Source: Alphaproteobacteria bacterium
GTDB taxonomy: Bacteria; Pseudomonadota; Alphaproteobacteria; Rhodobacterales; Rhodobacteraceae
DNA length: 64,000 bases
Reading direction: 5' to 3'
NCBI GenBank assembly: GCA_030433335.1
Contig: JAUILL010000010.1
Span: forward strand, 52,954-116,953
In this document: piece by piece, positions 53,973 to 62,782 of the stretch
How positions within the stretch are numbered: position 1 is the stretch's first letter
Layout: the number at the start of each line of letters is the position of its first letter
Notes under the pieces: model-generated
What the model was told of the DNA's origin: nothing
The model's input: the letters and a program-made list of their open reading frames with translations, nothing else
Database searches by the model: none
Translations under genes and position numbers: made by a program

Positions 53973-54009
53973 CCAATTGGCAATCACATTATAAGTTTTA
54001 CCAATTGGT
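53973..54009 (-). promoter_or_regulatory. Promoter and twin palindromic operators of the nucleobase operon
   Basis: A perfect -10 box TATAAT (53988-53993, minus strand) lies between two CCAATTGG palindromes (53973-53980 and 54001-54008; the second extends to ACCAATTGGT), 28 bases apart. The sequence TTTACCAATTGGTGCA is close to the RutR consensus TTGACCANNTGGTCAA. A repressor bound to both would cover the promoter. Confidence 0.6.
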
Positions 54010-54175
54010 GCATTTTTGGCGCGCGCGCTGTCAAAACTTTCCCAACCACATGGTAAAAAGCAGGCAGCCCAACCCCCTGCGTCGCTCAAAAAATGATCAA
54101 AAGCTATTGGGAAAGCAATGCACGTCCAACACGCGAGTTGCTGAAATTCAAAACCTCAGAGCAGAGAGACTTAAT

Positions 54176-54646
54176 TCAGAGGCTGCGCAAAATGCTCTGC
54201 AATTCAGGTTCATCGACCAGTTCAGCGGCGTCCTCGGGGCGAAACCATCTCCGTTTGCGCTGCCCTGCTTCCGGGAAATCGTCAGAAAGTTTTTTCACAG
54301 GGAAAAGAAAGACCAAAACCTCGACGTCGAGAGTCGAGCCGTCATCCTTGATTTTCTTATAGGCATAGTTGCCAATCGGGTCTTCGATCTGGCCCGAAGA
54401 TTTCACGCCCGCCTCTTCCCACGCTTCGATCAGGGCCGCCTCGCCTGCTGTTTTGCCTCGGATCAACCAGCCTTTGGGGATGATCCAGCGTCCTGTGCCT
54501 CGGCTCGTGATCAAGAGAACCTCTCGCTCTCCATCTTTTTGCCTGACGCATAGCGCCGCAGTTTGCTGATGCTCTGGTGTTTCTGAAGAGGACAGCATCC
54601 CTTTGATCCGGGAGTGCATGTTCCGCGAGGCGATACGCCCTTTCAT
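54176..54646 (-). CDS. Nudix hydrolase
   Basis: About 156 residues from ATG 54646 (AAGGG upstream). The Nudix fold begins QQTAALCVRQKDGEREVLLITSRGTGRWIIPKGWL, and the Nudix box reads GWLIRGKTAGEAALIEAWEEAGV. The catalytic EExG is kept, while the box's usual Arg and first Glu are Ile and Lys, as in many alphaproteobacterial DIPP-like enzymes that cleave diphosphoinositol or dinucleotide polyphosphates. The substrate is not known. The track adds 45 upstream codons with poor RBS support. It is monocistronic. Confidence 0.85.
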   Translation of the reverse strand: MKGRIASRNMHSRIKGMLSSSETPEHQQTAALCVRQKDGEREVLLITSRGTGRWIIPKGWLIRGKTAGEAALIEAWEEAGVKSSGQIEDPIGNYAYKKIKDDGSTLDVEVLVFLFPVKKLSDDFPEAGQRKRRWFRPEDAAELVDEPELQSILRSL

Positions 54647-54961
54647 TTCTCTGCCCTTATTATTGTTTTTCTGCCTGATTTGAGGGGGTGATGGATTATT
54701 CATCACGTATCTTCGTATGAAAAGACCAAAATGGGCAAATTCACTGAATTTAAGCGATTTGCACAACGTCTCATCGCGCATTGCGCAGTTTTACCGCGCT
54801 TGACGCAAGAAACTTCGAAAGCGAGGGCGAATGCACAGCCCAAAAGCCAACTCTCGGCCTGCATTTAGCACGCAGCAGTAAAGCCGTTCCCGCTCCAAAA
54901 TGTCCTAAACTTCAATTTGAATAACGGGAGGAGGACATCGCCACCTCCCGCAATTTTCAGC
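54647..54961. other. Intergenic region between the Nudix gene and dctP, with terminator-like hairpin
   Basis: 315 bases without a convincing gene. The dctP end carries CGGGAGG (54925-54931) and CCTCCCG (54944-54950), a 7-bp stem with a 12-base loop followed on the minus strand by TTATTC, a likely weak terminator for dctP. The Nudix end is AT-rich and should hold its promoter. Nothing else was recognised. Confidence 0.5.
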
Positions 54962-56014
54962 TCAGGATTGCTGGCCAGCGTCCAGCAGCTCGTTTGCACG
55001 GGCCAGAATGGCCGCGCCATCCAGACCACGGTCGTTCAGCTTCTGGACCCACTCGTCGTGGACCGGTGCAGCCTGTGCACGCCAGCTCTCGATCTCTTCG
55101 GCTGCGATCTCGCCGATGGTGTTGCCATTGTTGACCACAACCTCTTTGCCCTTGGCTTCAAAGGCGTCGAACTGCTTGCCGATCCGCTCGGACAGGCCGA
55201 TGCCCGAGTGATCGTCGATCACTTTGCGCAGATCGTCGGACATGCCTTCGTAGGCGCGCTCGTTCATCAACAGCGAGAAGGTGTTGGCATAAAGGCCGCG
55301 ACCCGCAGGCGCCGGTGCCGAGGTGAACTTGGTTAGTTCCTGCAGTTTGAACGCAGGCACAACCTCGTAGGGCAGGCAGCATCCATCGATCACGCCGTTT
55401 GAAAGGCCGACCACCATCTCTGTGACGGGGAAGAACACGGTCTCTGCCCCCATGCCTTCGAGCATTTTGCCAGTCGCCTGGTTCGGCGCACGCAGCTTCA
55501 GGCCCTTCAGGTCATCAGCGGTCTTGATCAGACCTTCGCGGGTGTGGATCTTGCCGCCGTCATGGGTGTGGAAGGCCAGCGTCTTGGTGCCCTTGTATTC
55601 GTCCTGACCGAACTCATCCATCAGCTTGTGCATGACGACCGAGGTCTTTTCGGCGTTGGTGACCATGTAGGGCAGCGCCAGCGTTTCCGCTACGGGGAAG
55701 CGGTCGGGTGTGTACACGGGCAGCGTCCAGGTGATGTCGCAGATGCCCTGACGGACCTGATCGGCCAGCTGCGGGGGTTTGCCACCCAACTGCATCGACG
55801 GATACAGGTCGATCTTGATCGCGCCTTCGGACGCGGTCTCGATATCGCTGATCCACTGGGCAAAGAACACCGAGTTCATCGGTGCGGGTGCGGGCAACAT
55901 GCAGTGCAGCTTGAGCGTGACTTCGGCAGCGTTGGCGCGGCGCACGAAAGCGGGCGCCGCAAGCGCAGCGCCCAAGCTCGCCAGAGCGGTCCGGCGGGTC
56001 ATGTTCATGGTCAT
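54962..56014 (-). CDS. TRAP transporter solute-binding protein (DctP family)
   Basis: 350 residues with a Tat signal (TRRTALASLGAALAAPAFVRRANA). DctP features are LHCMLPAPAPMNSVFFAQWISDIE, LAFHTHDGGKIHTREGLIKTADDLKGLKLRAPN (carboxylate-binding Arg) and VVGLSNGVIDGCCLP. The strong RBS AGGAGGAGAAC precedes the ATG. No DctQ or DctM membrane genes lie nearby, so it works with distant partners or is an orphan. It follows the ferredoxin-P450 pair on the same strand after 334 bases; the ligand could be the P450 substrate. Confidence 0.92.
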   Translation of the reverse strand: MTMNMTRRTALASLGAALAAPAFVRRANAAEVTLKLHCMLPAPAPMNSVFFAQWISDIETASEGAIKIDLYPSMQLGGKPPQLADQVRQGICDITWTLPVYTPDRFPVAETLALPYMVTNAEKTSVVMHKLMDEFGQDEYKGTKTLAFHTHDGGKIHTREGLIKTADDLKGLKLRAPNQATGKMLEGMGAETVFFPVTEMVVGLSNGVIDGCCLPYEVVPAFKLQELTKFTSAPAPAGRGLYANTFSLLMNERAYEGMSDDLRKVIDDHSGIGLSERIGKQFDAFEAKGKEVVVNNGNTIGEIAAEEIESWRAQAAPVHDEWVQKLNDRGLDGAAILARANELLDAGQQS

Positions 56015-56348
56015 TGTTCTCCTCCTTGGTGCGCCTGCTCTCCTCTGCGGGCGCGTATGATGGGCTTGGCACCCTATGGCCGCACCAGTCAGACCGGCGC
56101 GGGTCGTCCTTCCTTTTGTGGCGGGAACCAGCCCCGCTGTGTGATCCCGCGCGCTCCTCTGCGCATGGGGGTCATTGTGTCAGAGCACCTTTGCGATGCC
56201 CCTCCCGAAAGCACCGCGCGTCTCCGACCGGCTTAGTGTCCACTGCATCCAAAAGATCAGCAAGCCCTGCATTCGCAAGTTTGCATTTATTCTGAATCCA
56301 GCAGACTAATGCGAAGATCGAATGACGTTCAGGCGCATCTGGCAAAAA
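56015..56348. other. Intergenic region between the [2Fe-2S] ferredoxin gene and dctP
   Basis: 334 bases. No gene, RNA or strong terminator was recognised. The dctP promoter probably lies here. Base composition is like the rest of the window. Confidence 0.5.
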
Positions 56349-56663
56349 TCACTCCTCGGGGACTGGCAGGTGCACGACCAACCCATCAAGCGCTTCGGTC
56401 ACTTTGATCTGACAACTCAACCGCGAGGAAGGGCGCACCTCGTCCTCGGCGCAATCCAGCATATCGAGTTCGGTCTCGCTCGCCTCTCCGGTCCGATCAT
56501 CATCGATATAGCAGTGACAGGTCGCACACATCATGGCGCCACCGCATTCGGCGAAAATACCGTCGATGCTATAGGCGAGCGCGGTCTGCATGATGCTGTC
56601 GCCTTCGCGCGCCTCGACGGTTTGAGATGCCCCGTCGGGCTGGACGAACGTAATCTTCGTCAT
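56349..56663 (-). CDS. [2Fe-2S] ferredoxin partner of the P450
   Basis: A 104-residue adrenodoxin/putidaredoxin-type ferredoxin. The cluster cysteines are in ECGGAMMCATCHCY (C-X5-C-X2-C) with the fourth in SCQIKV near the C-terminus. It is 40 bases downstream of the P450 gene on the same strand, the usual class I arrangement in which it passes electrons from a ferredoxin reductase to the P450. No reductase gene is present in the window. Confidence 0.92.
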   Translation of the reverse strand: MTKITFVQPDGASQTVEAREGDSIMQTALAYSIDGIFAECGGAMMCATCHCYIDDDRTGEASETELDMLDCAEDEVRPSSRLSCQIKVTEALDGLVVHLPVPEE

Positions 56664-56703
56664 GGTGTCCTCCTCGGAAATAGTGGTCGTGCCGGAACTG
56701 CGC

Positions 56704-57882
56704 TCAGCGCAGGGTGACCGGCAGATTCAACGGGCCTCGGAACCCAAAGCCGCTCCAGATCACCGCAGAGGGGTCGCTGAGCGTCATGTTCGGGAACCGG
56801 TCGAATAGAAGCGGCAGCATGATCTGCCCCAAGGTCCGCCGCGCGACCTGCGCACCTGCGCAATGGTGCGGACCGCTGCCAAAGGCTTGATGCGGGTGCT
56901 TTTCGCGGAACACGTCAAACGCTTCGCCGGTCCCGCCATAGATGGACTCGTCGCGGTTGGCAGAGGCTTGGATGGTCAGAACCCGCTCGTCTTTGGCGAC
57001 CGCGACATCCCCGATCTCGACATCCTGCGTGACGCGTCGGCCCGAGACCTGAATGGGGGCCACCCAGCGCACACCTTCCTCGAAAGCATCGTCCCACAGT
57101 TCTTGTTTCTTGACCTCTTCAAACTGGTCCGGATTGGTCAAAAGCCCGTAGACGATGGTCGCCAAGGCATCCCGAGGCTCGTTGATCCCGCCTCCGATCG
57201 CGATCTTTACGTTGGCGTACATCTGGCTCAGCGGGATCGGATTGCGGGCGTTCAGCATCACCGAAAACGCTGAATTATTCGGTTCCGACTGATGCCGCGG
57301 GATGATGCGTTCGAACAGGGCGTTCATTTCCGCGTTGGCCGCGTCCGACACTTCGAACAGCTTGGGATCATAGCCAAAGTTCCCTGCTCCGTCGATCAAA
57401 GCTTGGGACCAGCGGATCATCTCGGCGTCAGTGGCCTCTTCCAGCCCCAGCATATGCGCCAGAATGCGCGCCGCCACGGGGGCACAGAGATCGGTGAATA
57501 GGTCAACCGTCTCGCCACGCGGCAGACGCGAGACATAGTCTTCGGCGATCCGCGCATAAAGAGCGGCCCAATCGGAGCGGATCACCTTGGGCGAAAAGGC
57601 AGGCTGCATGGCCATGCGTTCCGCCCTATGCTCCGCTCCGTCCTTGCGCATCAGGGTATGCGCCTGAAAGGCCGGTTTCATTGGCGTGGTCGGATCGTCA
57701 GAGCTAAAGATCTCGGGATTTTCCTTGATCCACTTGGTGTGCTCTGCCCGCGTCACCAGAATGCGGCCTGTCTGCGCCATGCGCACAACTGGCGTTTCGG
57801 CGCGCATTCGCTTGTAAATCGGGTAAGGGTCGCGTGTCAGGTCGGCCAAAGTGACCGCCTCGTTCAAAGGCACATCGAGCAT
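56704..57882 (-). CDS. Cytochrome P450
   Basis: A soluble bacterial P450 of 392 residues. The haem-binding loop FGSGPHHCAGAQ has the proximal Cys341, and the ExxR motif is EGVR (Glu269-Arg272). In the I helix, where most P450s have (A/G)GxxT, the sequence is AIGGGINEPRDA (residues 228-239), without the acid-alcohol Thr, so oxygen activation is likely tuned differently. It pairs with the downstream ferredoxin and is divergent from a LysR gene. The substrate is unknown; such trios are often used to demethylate or hydroxylate aromatic or terpenoid carbon sources. Confidence 0.93.
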   Translation of the reverse strand: MLDVPLNEAVTLADLTRDPYPIYKRMRAETPVVRMAQTGRILVTRAEHTKWIKENPEIFSSDDPTTPMKPAFQAHTLMRKDGAEHRAERMAMQPAFSPKVIRSDWAALYARIAEDYVSRLPRGETVDLFTDLCAPVAARILAHMLGLEEATDAEMIRWSQALIDGAGNFGYDPKLFEVSDAANAEMNALFERIIPRHQSEPNNSAFSVMLNARNPIPLSQMYANVKIAIGGGINEPRDALATIVYGLLTNPDQFEEVKKQELWDDAFEEGVRWVAPIQVSGRRVTQDVEIGDVAVAKDERVLTIQASANRDESIYGGTGEAFDVFREKHPHQAFGSGPHHCAGAQVARRTLGQIMLPLLFDRFPNMTLSDPSAVIWSGFGFRGPLNLPVTLR

Positions 57883-57929
57883 CTACAGGTCTCCTCCCAA
57901 AGCTGTAGCTTTGACAGAGAACCAGACCT

Positions 57930-57948
57930 CGCATTATCAATCAATGCG
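57930..57948. promoter_or_regulatory. Candidate LysR operator between the P450 and lysR genes
   Basis: A perfect inverted repeat CGCATT-N7-AATGCG lies in the 119-base AT-rich gap between the divergent P450 and LysR genes, where LysR proteins normally bind. It contains ATT-N7-AAT rather than the textbook T-N11-A. Confidence 0.5.
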
Positions 57949-58001
57949 ATGAACTAGATTTCTGTGATTTAAAATTTCGATAATATGAGTCTAGCGAAAA
58001 G

Positions 58002-58907
58002 ATGAAAAAACCCGTCGACATCCTGGCCACGGACTTCCGCGCCCTCGAGGTCTTGGTGCGTGTCTATCATCTGGGGTCCTTCACACGCACCGCCGAAGAG
58101 CTGGACATGAACCAGTCCGTCGTCAGCTACACGATCGAGAAGCTGCGAGGTGTCTTCAATGATCCGCTCTTTGTCCGGGAGGCACGTCGCCTGATCCCGA
58201 CCCCCCGCTGCGAAGAGGTTGTGGCCGCTGCGGGCGATCTCTTGGCGCGCTTTGCGCAGATCACGGACGCACGGGATTTCGAGCCTGCACAAAGCACCGA
58301 AACCATCACGATTGCCTGCAATTACTATGAACGCACTCTGATCATCCCGCACTTGGTCCATGCGATGCGGGCCGAAGCGCCCAAGATCAAGATCGAGATC
58401 GTCGATGCGTCGTATCTGGGCCACGACAAGCTGATGCGGATGGAGGCAGACCTACTGATCGGCCCTTTCCTACAGTTGGGGGCCGCGTTCTACAGCCGGA
58501 CACTCTACGAAGACCCCTATGTCTGCATCATGGACCCCACAAACCCTGCAGCCCAGTGCGCGTTGGATATGAAGAGGTATCTGGCGCTCGACCACGTCTA
58601 CATCACCTATGGCGGCAACTGGAAATCGCGGTACATGCAGGTTCTAGAGGCCCAAGGTCATGCTCTGTCCATTGCGATGAAAACCCCCAGTCCTGCCGGC
58701 ATTCGCAACCTGATCGCGGGTACTGAACTGGTGGTCACTGTGGGCGAAAGGCTGTCGCGGCACCTTGGCGAGGGGCTTCATATTACGCCCTGCCCCGTCG
58801 ATGCGCCCGTCGCGATCCAGATGGTCTGGACGGCCCGGACCCACGACTCTCCGATGCACAAGTGGGTCCGTAATCACGTTGTCCAAACGATCCGCGCGAC
58901 CGCCTGA
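58002..58907 (+). CDS. LysR-family transcriptional regulator
   Basis: A 301-residue LysR regulator. The N-terminal HTH is FRALEVLVRVYHLGSFTRTAEELDMNQSVVSYTIEKLRGVFNDPLFVR and the effector domain starts near residue 95. The sequence pattern of the HTH is NodD-like in the sense of the NahR/LinR subgroup that responds to aromatic compounds. It is divergent from the P450-ferredoxin genes, so these are its likely targets. It is convergent with the MATE gene, with eight bases between the stops. Confidence 0.92.
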   Translation: MKKPVDILATDFRALEVLVRVYHLGSFTRTAEELDMNQSVVSYTIEKLRGVFNDPLFVREARRLIPTPRCEEVVAAAGDLLARFAQITDARDFEPAQSTETITIACNYYERTLIIPHLVHAMRAEAPKIKIEIVDASYLGHDKLMRMEADLLIGPFLQLGAAFYSRTLYEDPYVCIMDPTNPAAQCALDMKRYLALDHVYITYGGNWKSRYMQVLEAQGHALSIAMKTPSPAGIRNLIAGTELVVTVGERLSRHLGEGLHITPCPVDAPVAIQMVWTARTHDSPMHKWVRNHVVQTIRATA

Positions 58908-58914
58908 TCCGGTT

Positions 58915-60351
58915 TCAGGCATGGGCCGGTTCAGGGCTAATCACACCCCGTGGGTCAGCCCCGTTTGGTGGAACAGCCGAAGCTGTACGCGTCAGGTTCG
59001 TGTCCCGCCAGTTGCCCCAACGGTGATAGGCGAACGCAAGAAGCATGGTCGACACAAACGCCACGGGAAAGCTGATCCAGATCGCGTCTGCACCAAGGGT
59101 TGGCCGCAGCGCATAGATCACACCTAGCCGCACCGGATAGAGCGAGACGGCCAGAATGAGCAGCGGGACCATGACCGCTCCGGCCGCGCGCACAGTGCCG
59201 AACAGAACCTGACTGACGCCAAAGGCAAGAAAGCCCCAAGTCGCTACCTTCAGAATATGTTCGGCGATCCCGATGGCATCCGCGGCATCGCTCAGGAACA
59301 CCCGAAGCGCCAAACGGTCTGCGATCAGCAGCAAAACAACCAAACCTCCGGTCAGGACAAAGTTGAACAGGATGCCCGCGCGCGTTATTTGCGAGACACG
59401 ATCGAAACGCCCTGCCCCGATGTTCTGCGCGGCCATGGCAGAGACGGCACCTCCCAGCGCCATCGCGGGCATCTGCACATAGGTCCAGATTTGTTGGGTC
59501 GCGCCATAGGCAGCAGTGGTATCGACCCCTTCGGAGTTGATCAGACGCAGCACCGTCAGCGCGGCAGAGGTCACAACAATCATCTGCAGCCCGATGGGCA
59601 GGCCTTTGGCCACGACTGTCTTCAGGATCGCGGGATCGGGGCGCAGATAGGCCAGTTCCTTGCCGCGCAGTCGCAGGGGCAGATCCTTGGCGTAAATGTA
59701 CCCGATCATCGCTGCCAGTGTGATGTAGTTCGCCGCGCCCAAAGACAGGGCAGACCCCGAAATCCCGAACGCAGGCAACGGCCCGACCCCAAGGATCAGC
59801 AAAGGGTTCAAAGCGGCCCCCAGCACCACGGCCATCACCATAAACCGGAGCGGCGTAGTCGCATCACCGGACCCGCGCAGGGTCATCATGAGCATCGTCT
59901 GCAAAAGAAGAGCGGGAGTGGCCACAAAAATGATCTGCAGGTAAGCGCGGGCCAATTCCAGAATCTCCGGCGCTGTGCCGAGGAGATTCAGCAAATGCGG
60001 CGCCAGAAAATACCCGCCAATCGCGAAAACCGTGACCAAAGGCAAAAAGGCCCCGACTGCGGTGCCCACCACCTTGCGGGCGCGGTCGATGTTTCCGGCA
60101 CCAATAGCCTGCCCGACGAGAATGGTCGCGGCCATCCCGAAACCAAAGACGAAACTGGTCAGAAGGAACATGATCAGGTTGCCGTTTGTGGTCGCCGCCA
60201 ATGCGGCCTCTCCCAACAAATTCCCCACCCAAGCGCTGTCGATAGAGCCATTCGCGGATTGCAGGACAGAACTGCCAAGGGTCGGAAGTGCGAAAAGCAA
60301 AAGTTGGCGACCGATCGGTCCGTCGGTGAGTGTTGCCTGTCCTGCCGCCAT
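58915..60351 (-). CDS. MATE-family efflux transporter
   Basis: A 478-residue, 12-helix multidrug/metabolite exporter from ATG 60351 (AAGGAGAAAGAACA upstream). Family features are DGPIGRQLLLFALPTLGSSVLQSANGSIDSAWVGNLLGEAALAATT in helices 1-2 and FGFGMAATILVGQAIGAGN. The C-half repeats MAAQNIGAGRFDR. It exchanges cations for organic substrates. The 90 upstream codons in the track are unlike the family and are rejected. Confidence 0.9.
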   Translation of the reverse strand: MAAGQATLTDGPIGRQLLLFALPTLGSSVLQSANGSIDSAWVGNLLGEAALAATTNGNLIMFLLTSFVFGFGMAATILVGQAIGAGNIDRARKVVGTAVGAFLPLVTVFAIGGYFLAPHLLNLLGTAPEILELARAYLQIIFVATPALLLQTMLMMTLRGSGDATTPLRFMVMAVVLGAALNPLLILGVGPLPAFGISGSALSLGAANYITLAAMIGYIYAKDLPLRLRGKELAYLRPDPAILKTVVAKGLPIGLQMIVVTSAALTVLRLINSEGVDTTAAYGATQQIWTYVQMPAMALGGAVSAMAAQNIGAGRFDRVSQITRAGILFNFVLTGGLVVLLLIADRLALRVFLSDAADAIGIAEHILKVATWGFLAFGVSQVLFGTVRAAGAVMVPLLILAVSLYPVRLGVIYALRPTLGADAIWISFPVAFVSTMLLAFAYHRWGNWRDTNLTRTASAVPPNGADPRGVISPEPAHA

Positions 60352-60598
60352 TGTTCTTTCTCCTTCAGCGTCTGGTCCCGGATGGACCTGAAGGAAATGT
60401 GTGACCAACGACTTCTGTTTCAACATGAACAGAAGTACCCAAACCGCACAGCGCATATGCGGAATTTCGCACAATCCTGTTCGGAACCTTTCCAGACCAA
60501 TCACAGCGGTTGTGGCATTCCTTCGGAAACGCGGGTTTCCGTCCGCCCTCAGTTCTTCTAGCAGGTGGGCCAAGGATATTTCTTGAAAGGAGCCCTCC

Positions 60599-60994
60599 AT
60601 GGCCAAAGCCATCCACTCCATGATCCGTGTGACCGACGAAGCCCGTTCGGTTGCCTTTTACGAAACCGCGTTTGGTCTGACCGTTGCGGATCGTCTGGAT
60701 TTCGCAGAGTTCACTCTGGTCTATCTGAGCAATCCCGAAAGCGACTTTGAGTTGGAACTGACGATCAACAAGGGCCAAACCGAAGCCTATGATCTGGGCA
60801 ATGGCTACGGACATTTCGCGGTTTCGGTGGACGATGTGACGGCCGAGCACGCCCGCTTCGAAGCGGCTGGCCTGAACCCGCGAAAACTCGTCGATTTCGC
60901 ACCGGGCGGAGAGGTGATCGCGCGGTTCTTTTTCGTCAAAGACCCCGACGGCTACGAGATCGAAGTGCTTCAGCGCGGTGGCCGCTATAAATAA
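60599..60994 (+). CDS. VOC/glyoxalase-fold protein (lactoylglutathione lyase-like)
   Basis: A 131-residue vicinal-oxygen-chelate protein with two beta-alpha-beta-beta-beta modules: IHSMIRVTDEARSVAFYETAFG and GYGHFAVSVDDVTAEHARFE. Potential metal ligands are His (IHSM), Glu (FELELT), His (GHFAV) and Glu (YEIEV), the set used by glyoxalase I. At this length it could be a glyoxalase I or a related lyase. AAAGGAG lies upstream. It is monocistronic. Confidence 0.82.
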   Translation: MAKAIHSMIRVTDEARSVAFYETAFGLTVADRLDFAEFTLVYLSNPESDFELELTINKGQTEAYDLGNGYGHFAVSVDDVTAEHARFEAAGLNPRKLVDFAPGGEVIARFFFVKDPDGYEIEVLQRGGRYK

Positions 60995-61010
60995 CCCGCA
61001 ATTTTAGCGA

Positions 61011-61041
61011 GCCCCCTCCTTTGCTCTGTGAAGGCGGGGGC
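61011..61041. terminator. Stem-loop between the convergent VOC and DUF1194 genes
   Basis: GCCCCC-T-CCTT pairs with AAGG-C-GGGGGC around a 9-base loop (10 bp with one mismatch), 17 bases past the VOC stop and directly before the stop of the convergent DUF1194 gene. A bidirectional terminator is likely; no clear T-run. Confidence 0.55.
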
Positions 61042-61848
61042 CTAAGGCTCGGTCCACAGCAACCTGCGCTGCTGCCAGATCTTCTCGCCAATCATGCAGT
61101 CGCGTGGATCGCGATCCAGCGCCTGAACCTTCTGAATGATCTCTGGCGCCTGCTGCGGCATCGGAAGCGCCGCGATCTCAAGCACCAGCTTGCGGCGCAC
61201 CGCCTCGGCGAAGTCTTCCCATGCCGTAACCGGCACGACAAAAGCACCCGGACCACCGACGACACAGGTTTGATAGTAGATATCCAGATCGTCCAGATGC
61301 CAGCGATTGCCCTGTCCCTCTCCGGTCATCAAAGGCAAGCCGTTCACGATCACCCCTGCGCCGACAGCCGCATCCCGTGCTGCGGTCACGCGCCGGCCCA
61401 GATTGTTCGGCCCATCGCCTGAGATATCAATGACCTTGCGCAGCCCCTCGAACCCGTTCTGGCCGATTGACCGCACGCCATAATCCAACGCGCCAGAAAT
61501 CGATGTATGACGCCTACCCGGTGTCATGCGCTGCCTCAATGTCTCGGCAAATGCATCCAGATCAGCGCGGTTCTCGACCAACGTCCAGTCGATCACTGTA
61601 TCCTGAGCCCCCGCCCATTCCACATAGGTGATCGCAACCCGTTGCAGCATCCCGGACTGAACGGCATCGAACACCACATCTGACTGCAATGCCTCCGCAT
61701 ATCCTTTGCGCTGGATGTCCAGTTCCTGCTCGGTCATGGAACGCGAGACATCGACCATCAACGCAAGCTCGAGGTCAACCTCAATCGGCGCGGCCCAAGC
61801 AGGCCAAGCCAGAAACAGTGAAGCAAGAATAAGGACGCGGCGCAGCAT
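61042..61848 (-). CDS. Secreted von Willebrand factor A-like protein (DUF1194)
   Basis: 268 residues from ATG 61848, with a signal peptide (LRRVLILASLFLAWPAWA). The vWA domain starts at once: LELALMVDVSRSMTEQELDIQRKGY, where DVSRS is the DxSxS part of the metal-binding MIDAS site, and VIDISGDGPNNLG supplies a later acidic site. DUF1194 proteins are common in Rhodobacterales and of unknown function. It is monocistronic. Confidence 0.88.
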   Translation of the reverse strand: MLRRVLILASLFLAWPAWAAPIEVDLELALMVDVSRSMTEQELDIQRKGYAEALQSDVVFDAVQSGMLQRVAITYVEWAGAQDTVIDWTLVENRADLDAFAETLRQRMTPGRRHTSISGALDYGVRSIGQNGFEGLRKVIDISGDGPNNLGRRVTAARDAAVGAGVIVNGLPLMTGEGQGNRWHLDDLDIYYQTCVVGGPGAFVVPVTAWEDFAEAVRRKLVLEIAALPMPQQAPEIIQKVQALDRDPRDCMIGEKIWQQRRLLWTEP

Positions 61849-61993
61849 ACACGCAGGGTCCGCTAGGGACCCGCTCCCCGTCAAATCACAAAAAGAGATT
61901 TCTGGACCATTGGCCTTGGTCAGCGCTTCAATCCGCCATCAATGCCAATGGTTCCAGCAATATGCTCAGTCGCACGAGTGGTGAACTTGGCGT

Positions 61994-62782
61994 TTAGCCA
62001 AGCCCCAAGCGGCCCTCGATAAATTCGAAAGAGCGGCGCGCCTTGTCTATTCCATCAGAACCAAAGCGTCCCTCGGCTGTGCATTCAAACGAGAATGCGC
62101 CCGCATATCCCGCCTCAAGGAACCGCGAGATCTGCTCTAGATTTCCACAGCGGTCACCTGCATCGACCCAGACACGGTGCTTGTCCTGCTCATCATCCAG
62201 AGCAACATCGGGATCCGAAATACCAGAGATGTGTACCATCTTGGTCAACTCCGGAAACAGATCCACGTCCCCAGCGATACAGTGCTGGAAGGTGTCATGG
62301 ACAATCCCGAACATGTCGACATCCACAGCCTCGATGGCGCGCGCCAACTCTGCTTTGCGCGGGATAGATGACGTGGCAAAGCCAATCGGCTCAATCAAAG
62401 GCATCACAGACCGACCACGGAACATCGGAACCAGTTCGCGCAGAACATCCACCAGCGGTGTCACTTGCCGGTCATCCACACAGGCAATCAGACTGATGGT
62501 TTCCGCCCCGCTCGCCTCGGCTGCATCCGCCAGCGCCGCGATGTCGGCCGCCCGCGTGTCATCCCAGACATTGAAGCCGTAGACTTCGGAAAGCCCAAGA
62601 AAGCGCAACCCGCGCTCTTGGGCCATGGCCTGTGCTGCATCCGGCGCAATTCCATCAAAGAAAGGACGCCCCAGATCGTTGCGCGGCTCGACCCCGACAC
62701 ATCCCAGAGCCTGCGCCGTGTCCAAATACGCCTCAAAGGGCAGCTCGGCACAGGTCTTCTGGTTGAGCGCGCGTTTGATCAA
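61994..62782 (-). CDS. Sugar phosphate isomerase/epimerase-family TIM barrel (IolI/IolE-like)
   Basis: A 262-residue xylose isomerase-like barrel. LPFEAYLDTAQALGCVGVEPRND is the first barrel half, and the metal-binding residues are visible in LIEPIGFATSS (Glu), GIVHDTFQH (His/Asp) and SFECTAE (Glu). Sequence suggests IolI (inosose isomerase) or a relative. The best start is a TTG at 62782 that overlaps the iolB stop (TTGA); the ATG of the track lies upstream in the iolB sequence. It is the last gene of the inositol operon. Confidence 0.75.
   Translation of the reverse strand: MIKRALNQKTCAELPFEAYLDTAQALGCVGVEPRNDLGRPFFDGIAPDAAQAMAQERGLRFLGLSEVYGFNVWDDTRAADIAALADAAEASGAETISLIACVDDRQVTPLVDVLRELVPMFRGRSVMPLIEPIGFATSSIPRKAELARAIEAVDVDMFGIVHDTFQHCIAGDVDLFPELTKMVHISGISDPDVALDDEQDKHRVWVDAGDRCGNLEQISRFLEAGYAGAFSFECTAEGRFGSDGIDKARRSFEFIEGRLGLG

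Noticed and set aside
59257-60561. 434-codon plus-strand ORF rich in Arg, Gln and His
   Set aside because: Antisense shadow of the MATE gene, which has clear membrane helices.
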